Below, one piece after another: positions 1 through 11,250 of a stretch of 56,523 bases of DNA (positions are counted from its first letter, which is position 1; each line of letters begins with the position of its first letter). This DNA comes from Marinibacterium sp. GTDB lineage: Bacteria; Pseudomonadota; Alphaproteobacteria; Rhodobacterales; Rhodobacteraceae. The DNA is taken from positions 1-56,523 of the forward strand of contig JAOXSC010000027.1 of the NCBI GenBank assembly GCA_025800215.1, given 5' to 3'. The notes under the pieces were generated by a model, which ran no database searches, was not told the origin of the DNA, and saw only the letters and a program-made list of their open reading frames with translations. A program made the translations under genes and the position numbers.

Positions 1-2568
<2,568 letters not shown>

Positions 2569-2619
2569 TCTCGCGTGGCCTCTCTGCCCCTGGCGGGGCG
2601 GCCGTGTTAGGGTGCAGTC

Positions 2620-2952
2620 ATGACCGATCGTTTCCAGTCTCTGGCCGAGCGTCAGATCCTCAAGGCGCGGGCTGAAGGCCAGCTTGACAACCTCGAGGGG
2701 CAGGGCGCCCCGTTGCCCCACCGCCCCGAAGAGGCGATGGTGGATGCTGCCACGGCGGCAGGCCATCGCATGATGGCACGCGCCGGGGCGGTGCCGCCCG
2801 AACTGGTCCTGCGCAAGGAATTGCAGGCCGCGCGCGCGGCCTATGCCAGCCTGACCGACCCGGCCGAGAAAAAGGCCGCGATGGCGCGGATCGCTGATCT
2901 TGAGCTGCGCCACAACATCGCCATGGACGCGCGCAAGGCGTTTTTGCGCTGA
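2620..2952 (+). CDS. DUF1992 (DnaJ-homologue subfamily C 28-like) small protein
   Basis: A 110-residue cytoplasmic protein without signal peptide or membrane segment. It matches the DUF1992 conserved domain: an N-terminal AERQILKARAEGQLDNLEG stretch, GxPL near residue 30, then a helical, Lys/Arg/Glu-rich C-terminal half. Human DNAJC28 carries the same domain, but the J domain (HPD motif) is absent here, so it is not a co-chaperone by sequence. No biochemical role is established. It lies 51 bases after valS and may be co-transcribed. The whole family is about this size, so the gene looks complete. Confidence 0.85.
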   Translation: MTDRFQSLAERQILKARAEGQLDNLEGQGAPLPHRPEEAMVDAATAAGHRMMARAGAVPPELVLRKELQAARAAYASLTDPAEKKAAMARIADLELRHNIAMDARKAFLR

Positions 2953-3056
2953 TCCGTCAGGCGCGGTCGGGCACGCAGGTTTGACCTGTGCGGCCACTGG
3001 ACAAACATCCCGTGCAGTCTAGTCTCGCATCCGATGCCAGCCAGAGGATGCCCGCC

Positions 3057-5354
3057 ATGGACAAGTTCGGAAAAAGCCAGCCGGTGACACGTGTCGAAGA
3101 CCTTCGGTTTCTGACCGGGGCCGGGCGCTATGTCGATGATATTGCCCCCGACGGGGCCCTTCACGCCTATTTCCTGCGCAGTCCGGTGGCCCATGGCCAG
3201 ATCACCGAGCTTGACCTTGACGATGCGCGTGCCGCCGATGGCGTGCATCTGGTGCTGACGCTGGCCGATCTCGAAGCGGCCGGGGTCGCGCCGGGGATGG
3301 CGGCCAGCACGGTGGCCAATCGCGACGGTTCGACCGGTGCGGCACCCGAACGGCCGCTGCTGGCACGCGACCGGGTGCGCCATGTGGGCGAAGCGGTGGC
3401 GATGATCGTGGCCGACACGCTCGATCAGGCGCGCGATGCGGCCGAGATGGTGATGCTTGATGTCGACGATCTGCCGGTGGCGCTTGATCTTGCCGAAGCC
3501 GATGATGCCATTCACCCGCAGGCGCCCGGCAACAAGGCGTTCGACTGGGCCATGGGGGACGAGGCAGCGACAGATGCCGCCTTTGCCGATGCCGCGCATG
3601 TGGTCAGCCTCGAAGTCGGCGACAACCGGGTCATCGTGAACGCGATGGAGCCGCGCGGCTGTTATGCCGAAACGCAGGATGGCCGGTTGCATGTGGCGAT
3701 CAACGGGCAGGGTGTCTGGGGGATGAAGACGCGCCTGGCCGAAACCTTTGGCCTGGCCGAAGACGCCATCCGCGTCACCAACCCCGATGTGGGCGGCGGT
3801 TTTGGCATGAAGGCCATGGCCTATCCCGAATATTTCGTGGTGGCCGAGGCCGCCCGCCGTCTGGACCGCCCGGTGCGCTGGATGTCGGACCGGACCGAAG
3901 CGATGCTGACCGACAATGCAGGCCGCGATCTGGTGTCGCTGGCGGAACTGGCCTTTGACGACAGCCACAAGATCACCGCCTATCGCGTGCGCACGCGCTG
4001 CAATCTGGGCGCCTATAATTCGCAATTTGCCCAAGCCATCCAGACCCAGCTGTTCAGCCGGGTTCTGATGGGGGTCTATGACGTTCAGACCACCTGGCTG
4101 CAGGTGGATGGCTATTACACCAACACAACGCCGGTCGATGCCTATCGCGGCGCGGGCCGCCCCGAGGCGATCTATGTGCTGGAGCGTGTCATCGACCGTG
4201 CGGCGCGCGAATTGGGGGTGGATCCGTGGGATCTGCGGCGGCGCAACTTCATCGCCGCCGACGCCTTTCCCTATGCCACGGCCACGGGCGAAAGCTATGA
4301 CGTGGGCGATTTCAACAAGGTGCTGACGCGCGCCGGGATCGAAGCCGACCGCAGCGGCTTTGCCGCGCGCCGCGCGGCAGATGCCGAACGGGGTCTGCTG
4401 CGGGGGCAGGGGCTGTGTTACTATATCGAAAGTATTCTGGGCGATCCTTCGGAAACAGCTAAGGTCGAATTCAACGAGGATGGCACCGTGAACCTCTATG
4501 TAGGGACACAATCGAACGGTCAGGGGCATGAAACGGTCTATGCCCAGTTCCTGTCGGATCAGACGGGCATTCCGGCCGATCGCATCCATGTCATCCAGGG
4601 CGACAGCGACCGGATCAAGACAGGTGGCGGCACCGGCGGGTCACGCTCGGTGACGACCCAGTCCACCGCGACGCTGGCCACCGTCGACAAGATCGTCGCG
4701 GCCTTCACCCCCTATCTGGCCGACAAGATGGGCGTGGACGAAGGCGATGTGACCTTTGACCACGAAAGCTTTCGCGCGCCGGGGTCGAACCTGACGCCGT
4801 CGATGCTGGATGCGGCCGACATGGCGCGCGCCGACGGGCGTCACGATCTGCTGGTGCAGGAACAGACCGCAACCCTGCCCGGACGGTCCTTTCCCAATGG
4901 CGCCCATGTTGCCGAGGTCGTGATCGACCCCGACACCGGCGTCACGCGCGTGGACCGCTATACGGTGGTCGATGATTTTGGAAACCTTATCAATCCGATG
5001 CTGGCCGAAGGTCAGGTACATGGCGGGGTGGTGCAGGGGATCGGGCAGGCGATCACGGAACGGGCTGTCTTTGACGCGGATGGCCAGCTGCTCACGGCAA
5101 GTTTCATGGACTATGCCTTGCCGCGTGCGGCGGACGTTCCCATGATTGGATTTACCTCGGAACCCGTGCCGTCAACCACCAACCTGATGGGGATGAAGGG
5201 CTGTGGCGAAGCGGGGACCGTGGGATCCCTGGCTGCGGTGTCGAACGCGGTTCAGGATGCGCTCTGGGATCGGGGCGTGCGGCAGGTGGACATGCCGTTC
5301 ACACCGCTCAGGATTTGGGACATGTTGCAAGATGGTGATGACGCGGCTTACTGA
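3057..5354 (+). CDS. Xanthine dehydrogenase/CoxL form II-like molybdopterin subunit (orphan)
   Basis: Large molybdenum-cofactor subunit of the xanthine oxidase/aldehyde oxidase superfamily, 765 residues. The form II (non-carboxydotrophic) signature AYRGAGR is at residues 362-368, in place of the AYxCSFR loop of true CO dehydrogenase. Cofactor contacts GGGFGMK (near residue 245) and GQGHETVY, and the catalytic Glu in GCGEAGT (Glu718), are intact. ATG 3057 is chosen because AGAGG sits nine bases before it; ATG 3048 directly abuts that box. Partner FAD (medium) and 2Fe-2S (small) subunits, normally adjacent, are absent from the neighbourhood. The next gene overlaps its 3' end. The substrate cannot be assigned; an aldehyde or N-heterocycle is more likely than CO. 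Confidence 0.9.
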   Translation: MDKFGKSQPVTRVEDLRFLTGAGRYVDDIAPDGALHAYFLRSPVAHGQITELDLDDARAADGVHLVLTLADLEAAGVAPGMAASTVANRDGSTGAAPERPLLARDRVRHVGEAVAMIVADTLDQARDAAEMVMLDVDDLPVALDLAEADDAIHPQAPGNKAFDWAMGDEAATDAAFADAAHVVSLEVGDNRVIVNAMEPRGCYAETQDGRLHVAINGQGVWGMKTRLAETFGLAEDAIRVTNPDVGGGFGMKAMAYPEYFVVAEAARRLDRPVRWMSDRTEAMLTDNAGRDLVSLAELAFDDSHKITAYRVRTRCNLGAYNSQFAQAIQTQLFSRVLMGVYDVQTTWLQVDGYYTNTTPVDAYRGAGRPEAIYVLERVIDRAARELGVDPWDLRRRNFIAADAFPYATATGESYDVGDFNKVLTRAGIEADRSGFAARRAADAERGLLRGQGLCYYIESILGDPSETAKVEFNEDGTVNLYVGTQSNGQGHETVYAQFLSDQTGIPADRIHVIQGDSDRIKTGGGTGGSRSVTTQSTATLATVDKIVAAFTPYLADKMGVDEGDVTFDHESFRAPGSNLTPSMLDAADMARADGRHDLLVQEQTATLPGRSFPNGAHVAEVVIDPDTGVTRVDRYTVVDDFGNLINPMLAEGQVHGGVVQGIGQAITERAVFDADGQLLTASFMDYALPRAADVPMIGFTSEPVPSTTNLMGMKGCGEAGTVGSLAAVSNAVQDALWDRGVRQVDMPFTPLRIWDMLQDGDDAAY

Positions 5355-6423
5355 ACGGATCCTGCGCTGGCTGGGCAAGGCCCCCGCCGCGCAGCATTCG
5401 GCGGAAACGCCGTATCGCGGGCCCAAGGTGCACGTGATCATCCTGGATGGCACCATGTCATCGCTGAAACCGGGCTGCGAAACCCATGCCGGGGCGACCT
5501 ATCGGCTGTTGCAGGGGATGGGGTCGCAGCTGTCACTGTTCTACGAATCCGGGATCCAGTGGCAAAGCTGGCAGACCACCCATGACGTGATGGCCGGGCG
5601 CGGCATCAACCGGCAGATCCGGCGCGCCTATGGCTATCTGGCGTCGCGCTACCGGCCGGGGGATCGCGTTTATCTGATGGGCTATTCGCGCGGGGCCTAT
5701 GCGGTGCGCTCGTTGGCCGGGGTCATCGACATGGTGGGCCTCTTGCGGCCCGAACATGCAACTGTGCGCAACATCCGCACCGCCTATCGCCACTATGAAA
5801 CCCACCCCGATGGCCCGCACGCACATGATTTTGCGCGGGCCCACTGCCATGACAATGTGCCGATCGAAATGATCGGGGTCTGGGACACGGTCAAGGCGTT
5901 GGGCCTGCGCTTTCCGGGGCTGACGCGCTTCAGTGACCTGCGGCACGGGTTTCACAACCACGAACTGGGCCCGTCGGTGCGCAACGGGTTTCACGCGCTG
6001 GCGCTGGATGAAACGCGCGTCGCCTACGAGCCGGTCCTGTGGTCCTGCCCGGAAGGCTGGCATGCGCGGGTCGAACAGGTCTGGTTCCGGGGCAATCACG
6101 CCGATGTGGGCGGGCAGCTCAATGGCTTTGAACCGGCGCGCCCGCTGGCCAATATTCCGCTGGTCTGGATGCTGGAACGTGCCGAAGGGGTCGGCCTGCC
6201 GTTGCCGCCCGGCTGGCGCCTGCGCTTTGCCTGCGATGTGACGGCGCCGTCAACGGGCGGCTGGCGGGGCTGGGCCAAGATCTTTCTGCTGCGTCGCCGC
6301 CGGGTCTGGGGCCGCGACGCCAGCGAACGGCTGCACGAGAGCGTCACTGGCGTCGAACAGCGCGCCGCCAGCTGGCGCGCCGGGCCGCTGGCCGCGCTGA
6401 TGCGCCACGGGGTGTTCCGTTAG
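5338..6423 (+). CDS. DUF2235 alpha/beta-hydrolase-like protein
   Basis: A protein of about 361 residues with a DUF2235 domain, a putative serine-hydrolase family. It opens with VHVIILDGTMSS near residue 30 and carries the nucleophile-elbow motif GYSRGAY (GxSxG) near residue 118. It also has the family signature VWFRGNHADVGGQ, which could supply the acidic/His part of the triad. DUF2235 proteins include type VI secretion phospholipase effectors, but no T6SS gene or PAAR/MIX domain is seen here, so a house-keeping hydrolase is equally possible. The start lies inside the 3' end of the CoxL-like gene (ATG 5332 or 5338), suggesting coupling. There is no signal peptide. Confidence 0.85.
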   Translation: MTRLTERILRWLGKAPAAQHSAETPYRGPKVHVIILDGTMSSLKPGCETHAGATYRLLQGMGSQLSLFYESGIQWQSWQTTHDVMAGRGINRQIRRAYGYLASRYRPGDRVYLMGYSRGAYAVRSLAGVIDMVGLLRPEHATVRNIRTAYRHYETHPDGPHAHDFARAHCHDNVPIEMIGVWDTVKALGLRFPGLTRFSDLRHGFHNHELGPSVRNGFHALALDETRVAYEPVLWSCPEGWHARVEQVWFRGNHADVGGQLNGFEPARPLANIPLVWMLERAEGVGLPLPPGWRLRFACDVTAPSTGGWRGWAKIFLLRRRRVWGRDASERLHESVTGVEQRAASWRAGPLAALMRHGVFR

Positions 6424-6523
6424 GGCAGGCAGCGGTTGCATCCCGGCCCGGGCTATCCCACATCTGACATCCTGGATACGCTGCGCGGCCCCCCGGATCG
6501 CGCATTGAGCGACGGAGCCGCCC

Positions 6524-7438
6524 ATGGGATACGTAAAAACCGCACTGCTGATGGCCGCGATGACGGCGCTTTTCATGGGGCTTGGCGCCCTTCTGGGCGG
6601 CAGCACCGGGGCGATGATCGCCCTGGCGGTGGCTGCCGCGATGAACCTGTTTGCCTGGTGGTCATCGGACAAGATGGTGCTGCGCATGCACAACGCCCAT
6701 GCGGTCAGCGCGCAGTCGCATCCCGACCTGGTGGGCATGGTGGCCGATCTGGCGCGGCGCGCGGATCTGCCCATGCCGGCAGTCTATGTGATCGACGAAG
6801 CCCAGCCCAACGCCTTTGCCACCGGCCGCAACCCCGACAATGCCGCCGTGGCGGTGACCACCGGGCTGATGCGGATCCTGTCGCGCGAAGAAATCGCCGG
6901 GGTCATCGCGCATGAGCTGGCCCATATCCGCAACCGGGACACGCTCATCATGACGGTGACCGCGACCCTGGCGGGCGCGATTTCCATGCTGGCCAATTTC
7001 GCGCTGTTCTTTCGCGGAGGCGACAACCGGATGGGCCTGCTGGGCACGCTGGCGATGATGATCCTGGCGCCGATGGCGGCCAGCGTGGTTCAGATGGCCA
7101 TCAGCCGGTCCCGCGAATACGAGGCCGACCGCGTGGGGGCCGAGATCTGCGGCAATCCCGTCTGGCTGGCCAGCGCGCTCGAGCGGTTGCAGCAAGGCGC
7201 CAGCCGCATCGACAACATGCGCGCCGAAAACAACCCGGCCTCGGCGCATATGTTCATCGTCAACCCGCTGCATGCGCGCAAGGTGGACAACCTGTTTTCC
7301 ACCCACCCGGCGACGGAAAACCGGGTGGCGGCGCTGTATCGGATGGCCGGGCAGAGCCCGCGCGGCGCCGGGCCCGATGGCCCCTGGCAGGCCTCGCGCC
7401 CTGCGCCCGCGCCACGCCAGAGCGGCCCCTGGGGCTAG
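6524..7438 (+). CDS. htpX: Zinc metalloprotease HtpX (M48B)
   Basis: Inner-membrane endopeptidase of membrane-protein quality control, acting with FtsH, 304 residues. Two N-terminal hydrophobic helices (residues 4-40) are followed by the zinc site HELAH at residues 130-134. Two more hydrophobic segments follow, then the third ligand Glu200 in EYEADR. The C-terminal stretch holds the conserved [14 protein letters not shown]. The start ATG follows ACGGAG at a suitable distance. Its stop codon interleaves with the stop of the convergent thioesterase pseudogene (shared CTAG). I saw no clear heat-shock promoter in the 100-base gap upstream. Confidence 0.96.
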   Translation: MGYVKTALLMAAMTALFMGLGALLGGSTGAMIALAVAAAMNLFAWWSSDKMVLRMHNAHAVSAQSHPDLVGMVADLARRADLPMPAVYVIDEAQPNAFATGRNPDNAAVAVTTGLMRILSREEIAGVIAHELAHIRNRDTLIMTVTATLAGAISMLANFALFFRGGDNRMGLLGTLAMMILAPMAASVVQMAISRSREYEADRVGAEICGNPVWLASALERLQQGASRIDNMRAENNPASAHMFIVNPLHARKVDNLFSTHPATENRVAALYRMAGQSPRGAGPDGPWQASRPAPAPRQSGPWG

Positions 7439-7914
7439 GCCATTTTCATGATCATGCAGGTGGTCGTGCCGGTGGCATAAAGCTTGCCATCGGCGACGCC
7501 GCGGATCTCGCCATGGGCGACAGCGGTCGAGCGACCGGCGTGGTCGGTCACACCAACGCATTCGATTTCGGTGCCCAGCGGGATCGCGCGGGTGATGTTG
7601 ATCTTGTATTCCAGCGTCGTATAGATCGACCCGCGCGGCACTTTGGTCATGACCGCACAGGCCATGGCGGAATCCAGCAGCGTGCCGTACTAGCCCCCAT
7701 GCACCCCACCCATCGGGTTGGTGCTGGAAAATTCCGGTGCGCCACGGAACACCACACGGCCATCTTCGACGGCGTGGATTCCATATGTCAGCGTTTCCGA
7801 GATCGCGGCTTCGGCCAGTTCGCCGCTCAGCACGCCCTGCATGAATTCCAGCCCCGACATCTGCAACAACGCCTCTGGGCTCAGCAGATCGTCGGGTCCT
7901 TTGGGCTTGGTCAT
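7435..7914 (-). pseudogene. PaaI-family hotdog thioesterase, interrupted by in-frame TAG
   Basis: A hotdog-fold acyl-CoA thioesterase of the PaaI type that would be 159 residues long. ATG 7914 follows AGGAGG. The first 74 codons end in NPMGGVHGG and are followed by TAG at 7690-7692. The same frame then resumes with YGTLLDSAMACAVMTK and runs to TAG at 7435. In the family the residue after HGG in GGxHGGW is usually Trp, so a single TGG to TAG change explains the break. Sequence on both sides is otherwise well conserved, so the lesion is recent or is a base-call error. The catalytic segment HGG-YGTLLDSA is split by the stop. It lies 59 bases downstream of metF on the same strand. Confidence 0.85.
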
Positions 7915-7973
7915 TGCATCCCCCTCCTTGGTGCACACCGGCAGGCTAGCAGGCGCGCGAAAGGGGGCAAGGG

Positions 7974-8840
7974 CTACGCCACGTTCTGCAGGCTGGCGCG
8001 GGGCACGATGCCAAGCGCGTGGCACACGTCGCGCGTCAGTTCGGGGCGGTTGAGCGTGTAGAAATGCAGCTTGTCCACCCCTTCATCCAGCAGCGTGCTG
8101 CACAGTTCGGTGCACAGCGCAGTCGACAGCAGATCCTGACGCCCGTCGCGGATGGCCTTGTCAAACGCCTGATCAAGCCATGCGGGCACGGACGTGCCGC
8201 AGCGTTCGGCAAAGCGGCGCGTCCCGGCCCAGTTTTCGATCGGCAGGATGCCGGGCGTCACCGCCTTGTCGATGCCGGCCGCCGCGCAGGCATCACGAAA
8301 GCGCAGGAAGCTGTCGGCTTCGAAGAAGAACTGGGTGATCGCCTCGTCCGCGCCCGCGTCCAGCTTGGCCTTGAGCCAGTCGATGTCCGCCTGTGCCGAT
8401 TGCGCTTCGGGATGGGTGTCGGGATAGGCACCCACGCGGATGGTGAAATCGCCCGTGTCGGCCAGCGCCGCGATCAGGTCGCAGCTGTTGGCAAAGCCCT
8501 GCGGGTGGGGGGTAAAGCCGGTGCTGCCCTTGGGCGGATCGCCGCGCAGCGCCACGATTTCACGCACGCCTGCCTTGGCAAAGCCACGGGCGATGGCCAG
8601 GGTTTCATCGCGCGATGCGTCCACGCAGGTCAGATGCGCGGCCACGTTCAGGCCCGAGCTTTTGTGCAGCGTCGCCACCGCATCACGGGTCAGATCCCGC
8701 GTGGTGCCGCCTGCGCCATAGGTCACCGACACGAAACGCGGCCCAAGCGGTGCCAGCACCTGCACGGTGTCCCACAGACGGAACGACGCCTCGAGATCCT
8801 TGGGCGGAAAAAATTCGAACGAAATCTCGGGCAGCGTCAT
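7974..8840 (-). CDS. metF: Methylenetetrahydrofolate reductase
   Basis: FAD-dependent reduction of 5,10-methylene-THF to 5-methyl-THF, the methyl donor for methionine synthesis; 288 residues, normal for bacterial MetF. Recognisable parts are the N-terminal SFEFFPPK (active-site Glu), VSVTYGAGGTTR, the flavin-contact region NVAAHLTC, ALRGDPP and QFFFEADSF. ATG 8840 is preceded on the minus strand by AAGGAG, whereas an upstream in-frame ATG at 8912 lacks support. A metR-like regulator is encoded divergently, and a candidate MetR box lies 50 bases upstream, so activation by homocysteine-responsive MetR is likely. Confidence 0.97.
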   Translation of the reverse strand: MTLPEISFEFFPPKDLEASFRLWDTVQVLAPLGPRFVSVTYGAGGTTRDLTRDAVATLHKSSGLNVAAHLTCVDASRDETLAIARGFAKAGVREIVALRGDPPKGSTGFTPHPQGFANSCDLIAALADTGDFTIRVGAYPDTHPEAQSAQADIDWLKAKLDAGADEAITQFFFEADSFLRFRDACAAAGIDKAVTPGILPIENWAGTRRFAERCGTSVPAWLDQAFDKAIRDGRQDLLSTALCTELCSTLLDEGVDKLHFYTLNRPELTRDVCHALGIVPRASLQNVA

Positions 8841-8889
8841 CGGGGTCTCCTTGGGTGGCCTGTGCCCTCTTGTTGCACCTGCAGCGATG

Positions 8890-8902
8890 TGAGACAATTT
8901 CA
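8890..8902. promoter_or_regulatory. Candidate MetR-binding site
   Basis: TGAGACAATTTCA fits the MetR consensus TGAA-N5-TTCA with one mismatch. It sits between metF (minus) and the yqaE-metR unit (plus), where a LysR-type autoregulator would bind. A second half-site pair (TGAG to CTCA) overlaps and extends to 8911. Function is inferred from position and consensus only. Confidence 0.6.
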
Positions 8903-8931
8903 TAATTCTCAAGATTTAGATGAGGCAGACT

Positions 8932-9126
8932 ATGAGACTGATCCTGGCCCTTCTGTTGCCTTTTCTGGTGTTCTTCACGATCCGCCGCCCGGTGCAGGGG
9001 GTGTTGTGCCTGCTGTTGCAGCTGACGCTGATCGGCTGGATCCCGGCGGCGATCTGGGCGGTCTATGCGCTGAGCCAGTACAAGACCGAACGCAAGATCG
9101 AAGACGCCTTTGGTGGCAAGGGGTAA
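8932..9126 (+). CDS. YqaE/Pmp3 family membrane protein
   Basis: A 64-residue protein with two hydrophobic helices (about residues 2-15 and 22-45) separated by RRPVQG, matching the YqaE/Pmp3 stress-associated membrane family in its second half (LIGWIPAAIWAVYALSQY). The C-terminus is short and charged. ATG 8932 follows GAGG at seven bases and is preferred over ATG 8920. It lies six bases before the metR-like gene and is probably co-transcribed, which is an unexpected insertion into a metF-metR pair. Family members affect membrane potential in yeast; no role in methionine metabolism is known. Confidence 0.8.
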   Translation: MRLILALLLPFLVFFTIRRPVQGVLCLLLQLTLIGWIPAAIWAVYALSQYKTERKIEDAFGGKG

Positions 9127-9132
9127 GCACGG

Positions 9133-10044
9133 ATGGGCATGCATATCGAATTTCGTCATCTGCGCACGATCAAGGCCATTCATGATTGCGGCGGGTTGGC
9201 GCGGGCGGCGGATCAGCTCAACATCACGCAAAGCGCGCTGAGCCATCAGATCAAGGGGCTCGAAGATCAGGCGGGGGTCGAGCTGTTTGTGCGCCGCTCA
9301 AAGCCGATGCGCCTGTCGGCGGCGGGGCTGCGGCTGTTGCGACTGGCCGAACAGGTGCTGCCGCAGGTCGAAGCGCTGCAGGACGAATTCATCAACCTGC
9401 GCGCGGGCCGCTCGGGGCGGATGCATATCGCCATCGAATGCCACGCCTGTTTCGAATGGCTGTTTCCGGTGCTCGAAGCCTTTCGCAAGGATTGGGGCGA
9501 TGTGGATGTGGACATTCGTCCGGGCTTGGCCTTTGACGCGCTGCCCGCCCTGCAGAAAGAAGAGGTCGATCTGGTCGTGTCGTCCGACCCCGAGGTTATT
9601 CCGGGCGTCGAATTCATCGAGCTGTTTGACTATGCGCCGGTCTTTGTGGCCTCGGCCCAGCATCCGCTGGCCGAAAAGCCCTTTGTCGAAGCGGCCGATT
9701 TTCGCGGCGAGGTTCTGATCACCTATCCGGTGGAACGGACGCGGCTTGATGTGTTCAGCCAGTTGCTGATCCCGGCCAAGGTGGAACCGGCCGCGATCCG
9801 GCAGGTGGAGCTGACGGCGGTGATCCTGCTGCTGGTGGCGTCGAACCGCGGGGTGGCGGTGCTGCCCGACTGGGTTGTGCGCGAGGTCAAGTACAACAGC
9901 GACTATGTCACCCGCCCGCTGACCAAAGACGGCATCACGCGGCGGCTTTATGCGGCGGTGCGCAGCGACGATTGCGACAAACCTTATGTAAAACGCCTGA
10001 TTGATCTGGCCCGGAGCGAGGCCCGGCGTCTGCAGGCGGCGTGA
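9133..10044 (+). CDS. metR: LysR-type regulator, MetR-like
   Basis: LysR-family transcription factor of 303 residues. The winged HTH occupies residues 5-64 (FRHLRTIKAI, ARAADQLNITQSALSHQIKGLE). The effector domain begins near residue 92 with HIAIECHACFEWLFPVL, closely resembling the IECHSCFQWL of MetR, the homocysteine-sensing activator of met genes. Divergence from metF and a nearby TGAN-type box support the assignment. The gene ends in a strong hairpin that includes the stop codon. A generic LysR regulator is the alternative, but the effector-domain match makes MetR the better call. Confidence 0.85.
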   Translation: MGMHIEFRHLRTIKAIHDCGGLARAADQLNITQSALSHQIKGLEDQAGVELFVRRSKPMRLSAAGLRLLRLAEQVLPQVEALQDEFINLRAGRSGRMHIAIECHACFEWLFPVLEAFRKDWGDVDVDIRPGLAFDALPALQKEEVDLVVSSDPEVIPGVEFIELFDYAPVFVASAQHPLAEKPFVEAADFRGEVLITYPVERTRLDVFSQLLIPAKVEPAAIRQVELTAVILLLVASNRGVAVLPDWVVREVKYNSDYVTRPLTKDGITRRLYAAVRSDDCDKPYVKRLIDLARSEARRLQAA

Positions 10045-10054
10045 TGCCGCCTGC
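10032..10054. terminator. GC-rich hairpin at the metR 3' end
   Basis: GCAGGCGGC and GCCGCCTGC form a perfect 9-bp stem around GTGAT, which contains the metR stop codon. It lies between convergent genes, so it could terminate or stabilise either transcript. No U-run follows on either strand, so it is not a textbook intrinsic terminator. Confidence 0.5.
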
Positions 10055-10067
10055 GCTCGGGGGGCGA

Positions 10068-11096
10068 TCAGATCAGCTTGACGATCTGCTTGCCCCGGTT
10101 CTTGCCGCGGAGCATTCCCATGAAGGCCGTGGGCGCGTTTTCGATGCCTTCGGCCACGTCCTCAAGGAACTTGATGTCGCCCGTGACAACCTTGGGCGCG
10201 ATTTCGGTCAGGAACTCGGGGTAGTCATCCCAGTGGTTCATGATGATGAACCCGTTGATCGAAAGGAATTTGACCAGGGTCTGGCGCCACAGGGTCGGGG
10301 TGGGCACTTCGCTGTCGATCTTGCCGCCGGCATTGTACCAGCTCACCACACCGCAGATCGGGATGCGGCCATGGGGGTTCATCAGCGGAAAGACCGCGTC
10401 GAACACCTTGCCACCGACATTTTCGAAATAGATGTCGATGCCATCGGGGCAGGCGTCGGCCAGTGCGGCGCGCAGATCCGAGGCACTGTCATAGGCGCGG
10501 TGGTCGATGCAGGCGTCAAAGCCCAGCGTGTCGGTGGCCAGCGCGCATTTGTCGGCGCCGCCCGCGATCCCCACGGCGCGCAGCCCGGCCGCCTTGGCCA
10601 GCTGCCCCACCATGGATCCCACCGGCCCGGTGGCGGCGGCCACCACCAGCGTTTCGCCCGCTTTGGGGCGGCCCAGCTTGTTCAGCCCGTACCAGCCGGT
10701 AAAGCCGGGCATGCCCAGCACACCAAGCGCGGTGGTCGGCGGGGCAAGCTTGGGGTCAAGCTTGCGCAGCTCGGCGGCGGGCATCACCGCATGGGTGGTC
10801 CAGCCCATCATGCCAAAGACAAAATCGCCCACCGCAAAGTCGGGGCTTTGGGACGCGATGACCTCGCCCACGCCGCCGGCTTCCATTGTGCCCCCGATCG
10901 GGACCGGTGCGGCATAGGATTTGGCGTCATCCATGCGCCCGCGCATATAGGGATCAAGCGACATGTAATGCACGCGGATCAGCACCTCGTCCGCGCCGGG
11001 GCTGGGCAGGGGGGCGTCTTCAAGGCGGAAATTGTCGTCCGTCGGCGCGCCGTCGGGGCGCGAGGCCAGCACGATGCGCTTGAGTGTGTCTGTCAT
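10068..11096 (-). CDS. NADP-dependent oxidoreductase, MDR family (CurA-like)
   Basis: Zinc-independent medium-chain reductase/dehydrogenase of 342 residues, resembling leukotriene B4 dehydrogenase, CurA and YncB, which reduce the C=C bond of enones with NADPH. N-terminal GroES-like part: YMSLDPYMRGRMDD. Cofactor-binding glycine motif: VVAAATGPVGSMVGQLAKAAG. The family motif YFENVGG (positions 10412-10432) is also present. ATG 11096 follows AGGAGGA; the longer frame to 11438 runs into the next gene. The physiological substrate is unknown. It is divergent from the inositol monophosphatase family gene with an 18-bp palindrome between them. Confidence 0.88.
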   Translation of the reverse strand: MTDTLKRIVLASRPDGAPTDDNFRLEDAPLPSPGADEVLIRVHYMSLDPYMRGRMDDAKSYAAPVPIGGTMEAGGVGEVIASQSPDFAVGDFVFGMMGWTTHAVMPAAELRKLDPKLAPPTTALGVLGMPGFTGWYGLNKLGRPKAGETLVVAAATGPVGSMVGQLAKAAGLRAVGIAGGADKCALATDTLGFDACIDHRAYDSASDLRAALADACPDGIDIYFENVGGKVFDAVFPLMNPHGRIPICGVVSWYNAGGKIDSEVPTPTLWRQTLVKFLSINGFIIMNHWDDYPEFLTEIAPKVVTGDIKFLEDVAEGIENAPTAFMGMLRGKNRGKQIVKLI

Positions 11097-11211
11097 GGGG
11101 TCCTCCTCCTTCTGTCTTGGGGCGAGTGTCTGCGTGATGTGCACCTGATGCAAGGCAGACCTGTAGTCATTCGACAGCTTGAGGGCGGGAAATGCTTGGC
11201 AAGAACGGGGC

Positions 11212-11229
11212 GCGCGCGTATACGCGCGC
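11212..11229. promoter_or_regulatory. Perfect 18-bp palindrome in a divergent intergenic region
   Basis: GCGCGCGTATACGCGCGC is fully self-complementary and lies 22 bases before the inositol monophosphatase family start, between two divergent genes. It could be an operator or a 5'-UTR hairpin. No regulator is identifiable from sequence. Confidence 0.4.
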
Positions 11230-11250
11230 CCGTACCCAGGAGAATGACAG

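Noticed and set aside
7690..7692. Recoding (pyrrolysine or readthrough) at the thioesterase TAG.
   Set aside because: No pyrrolysine genes were seen, the family has no recoding history, and a simple TGG to TAG change explains the site.
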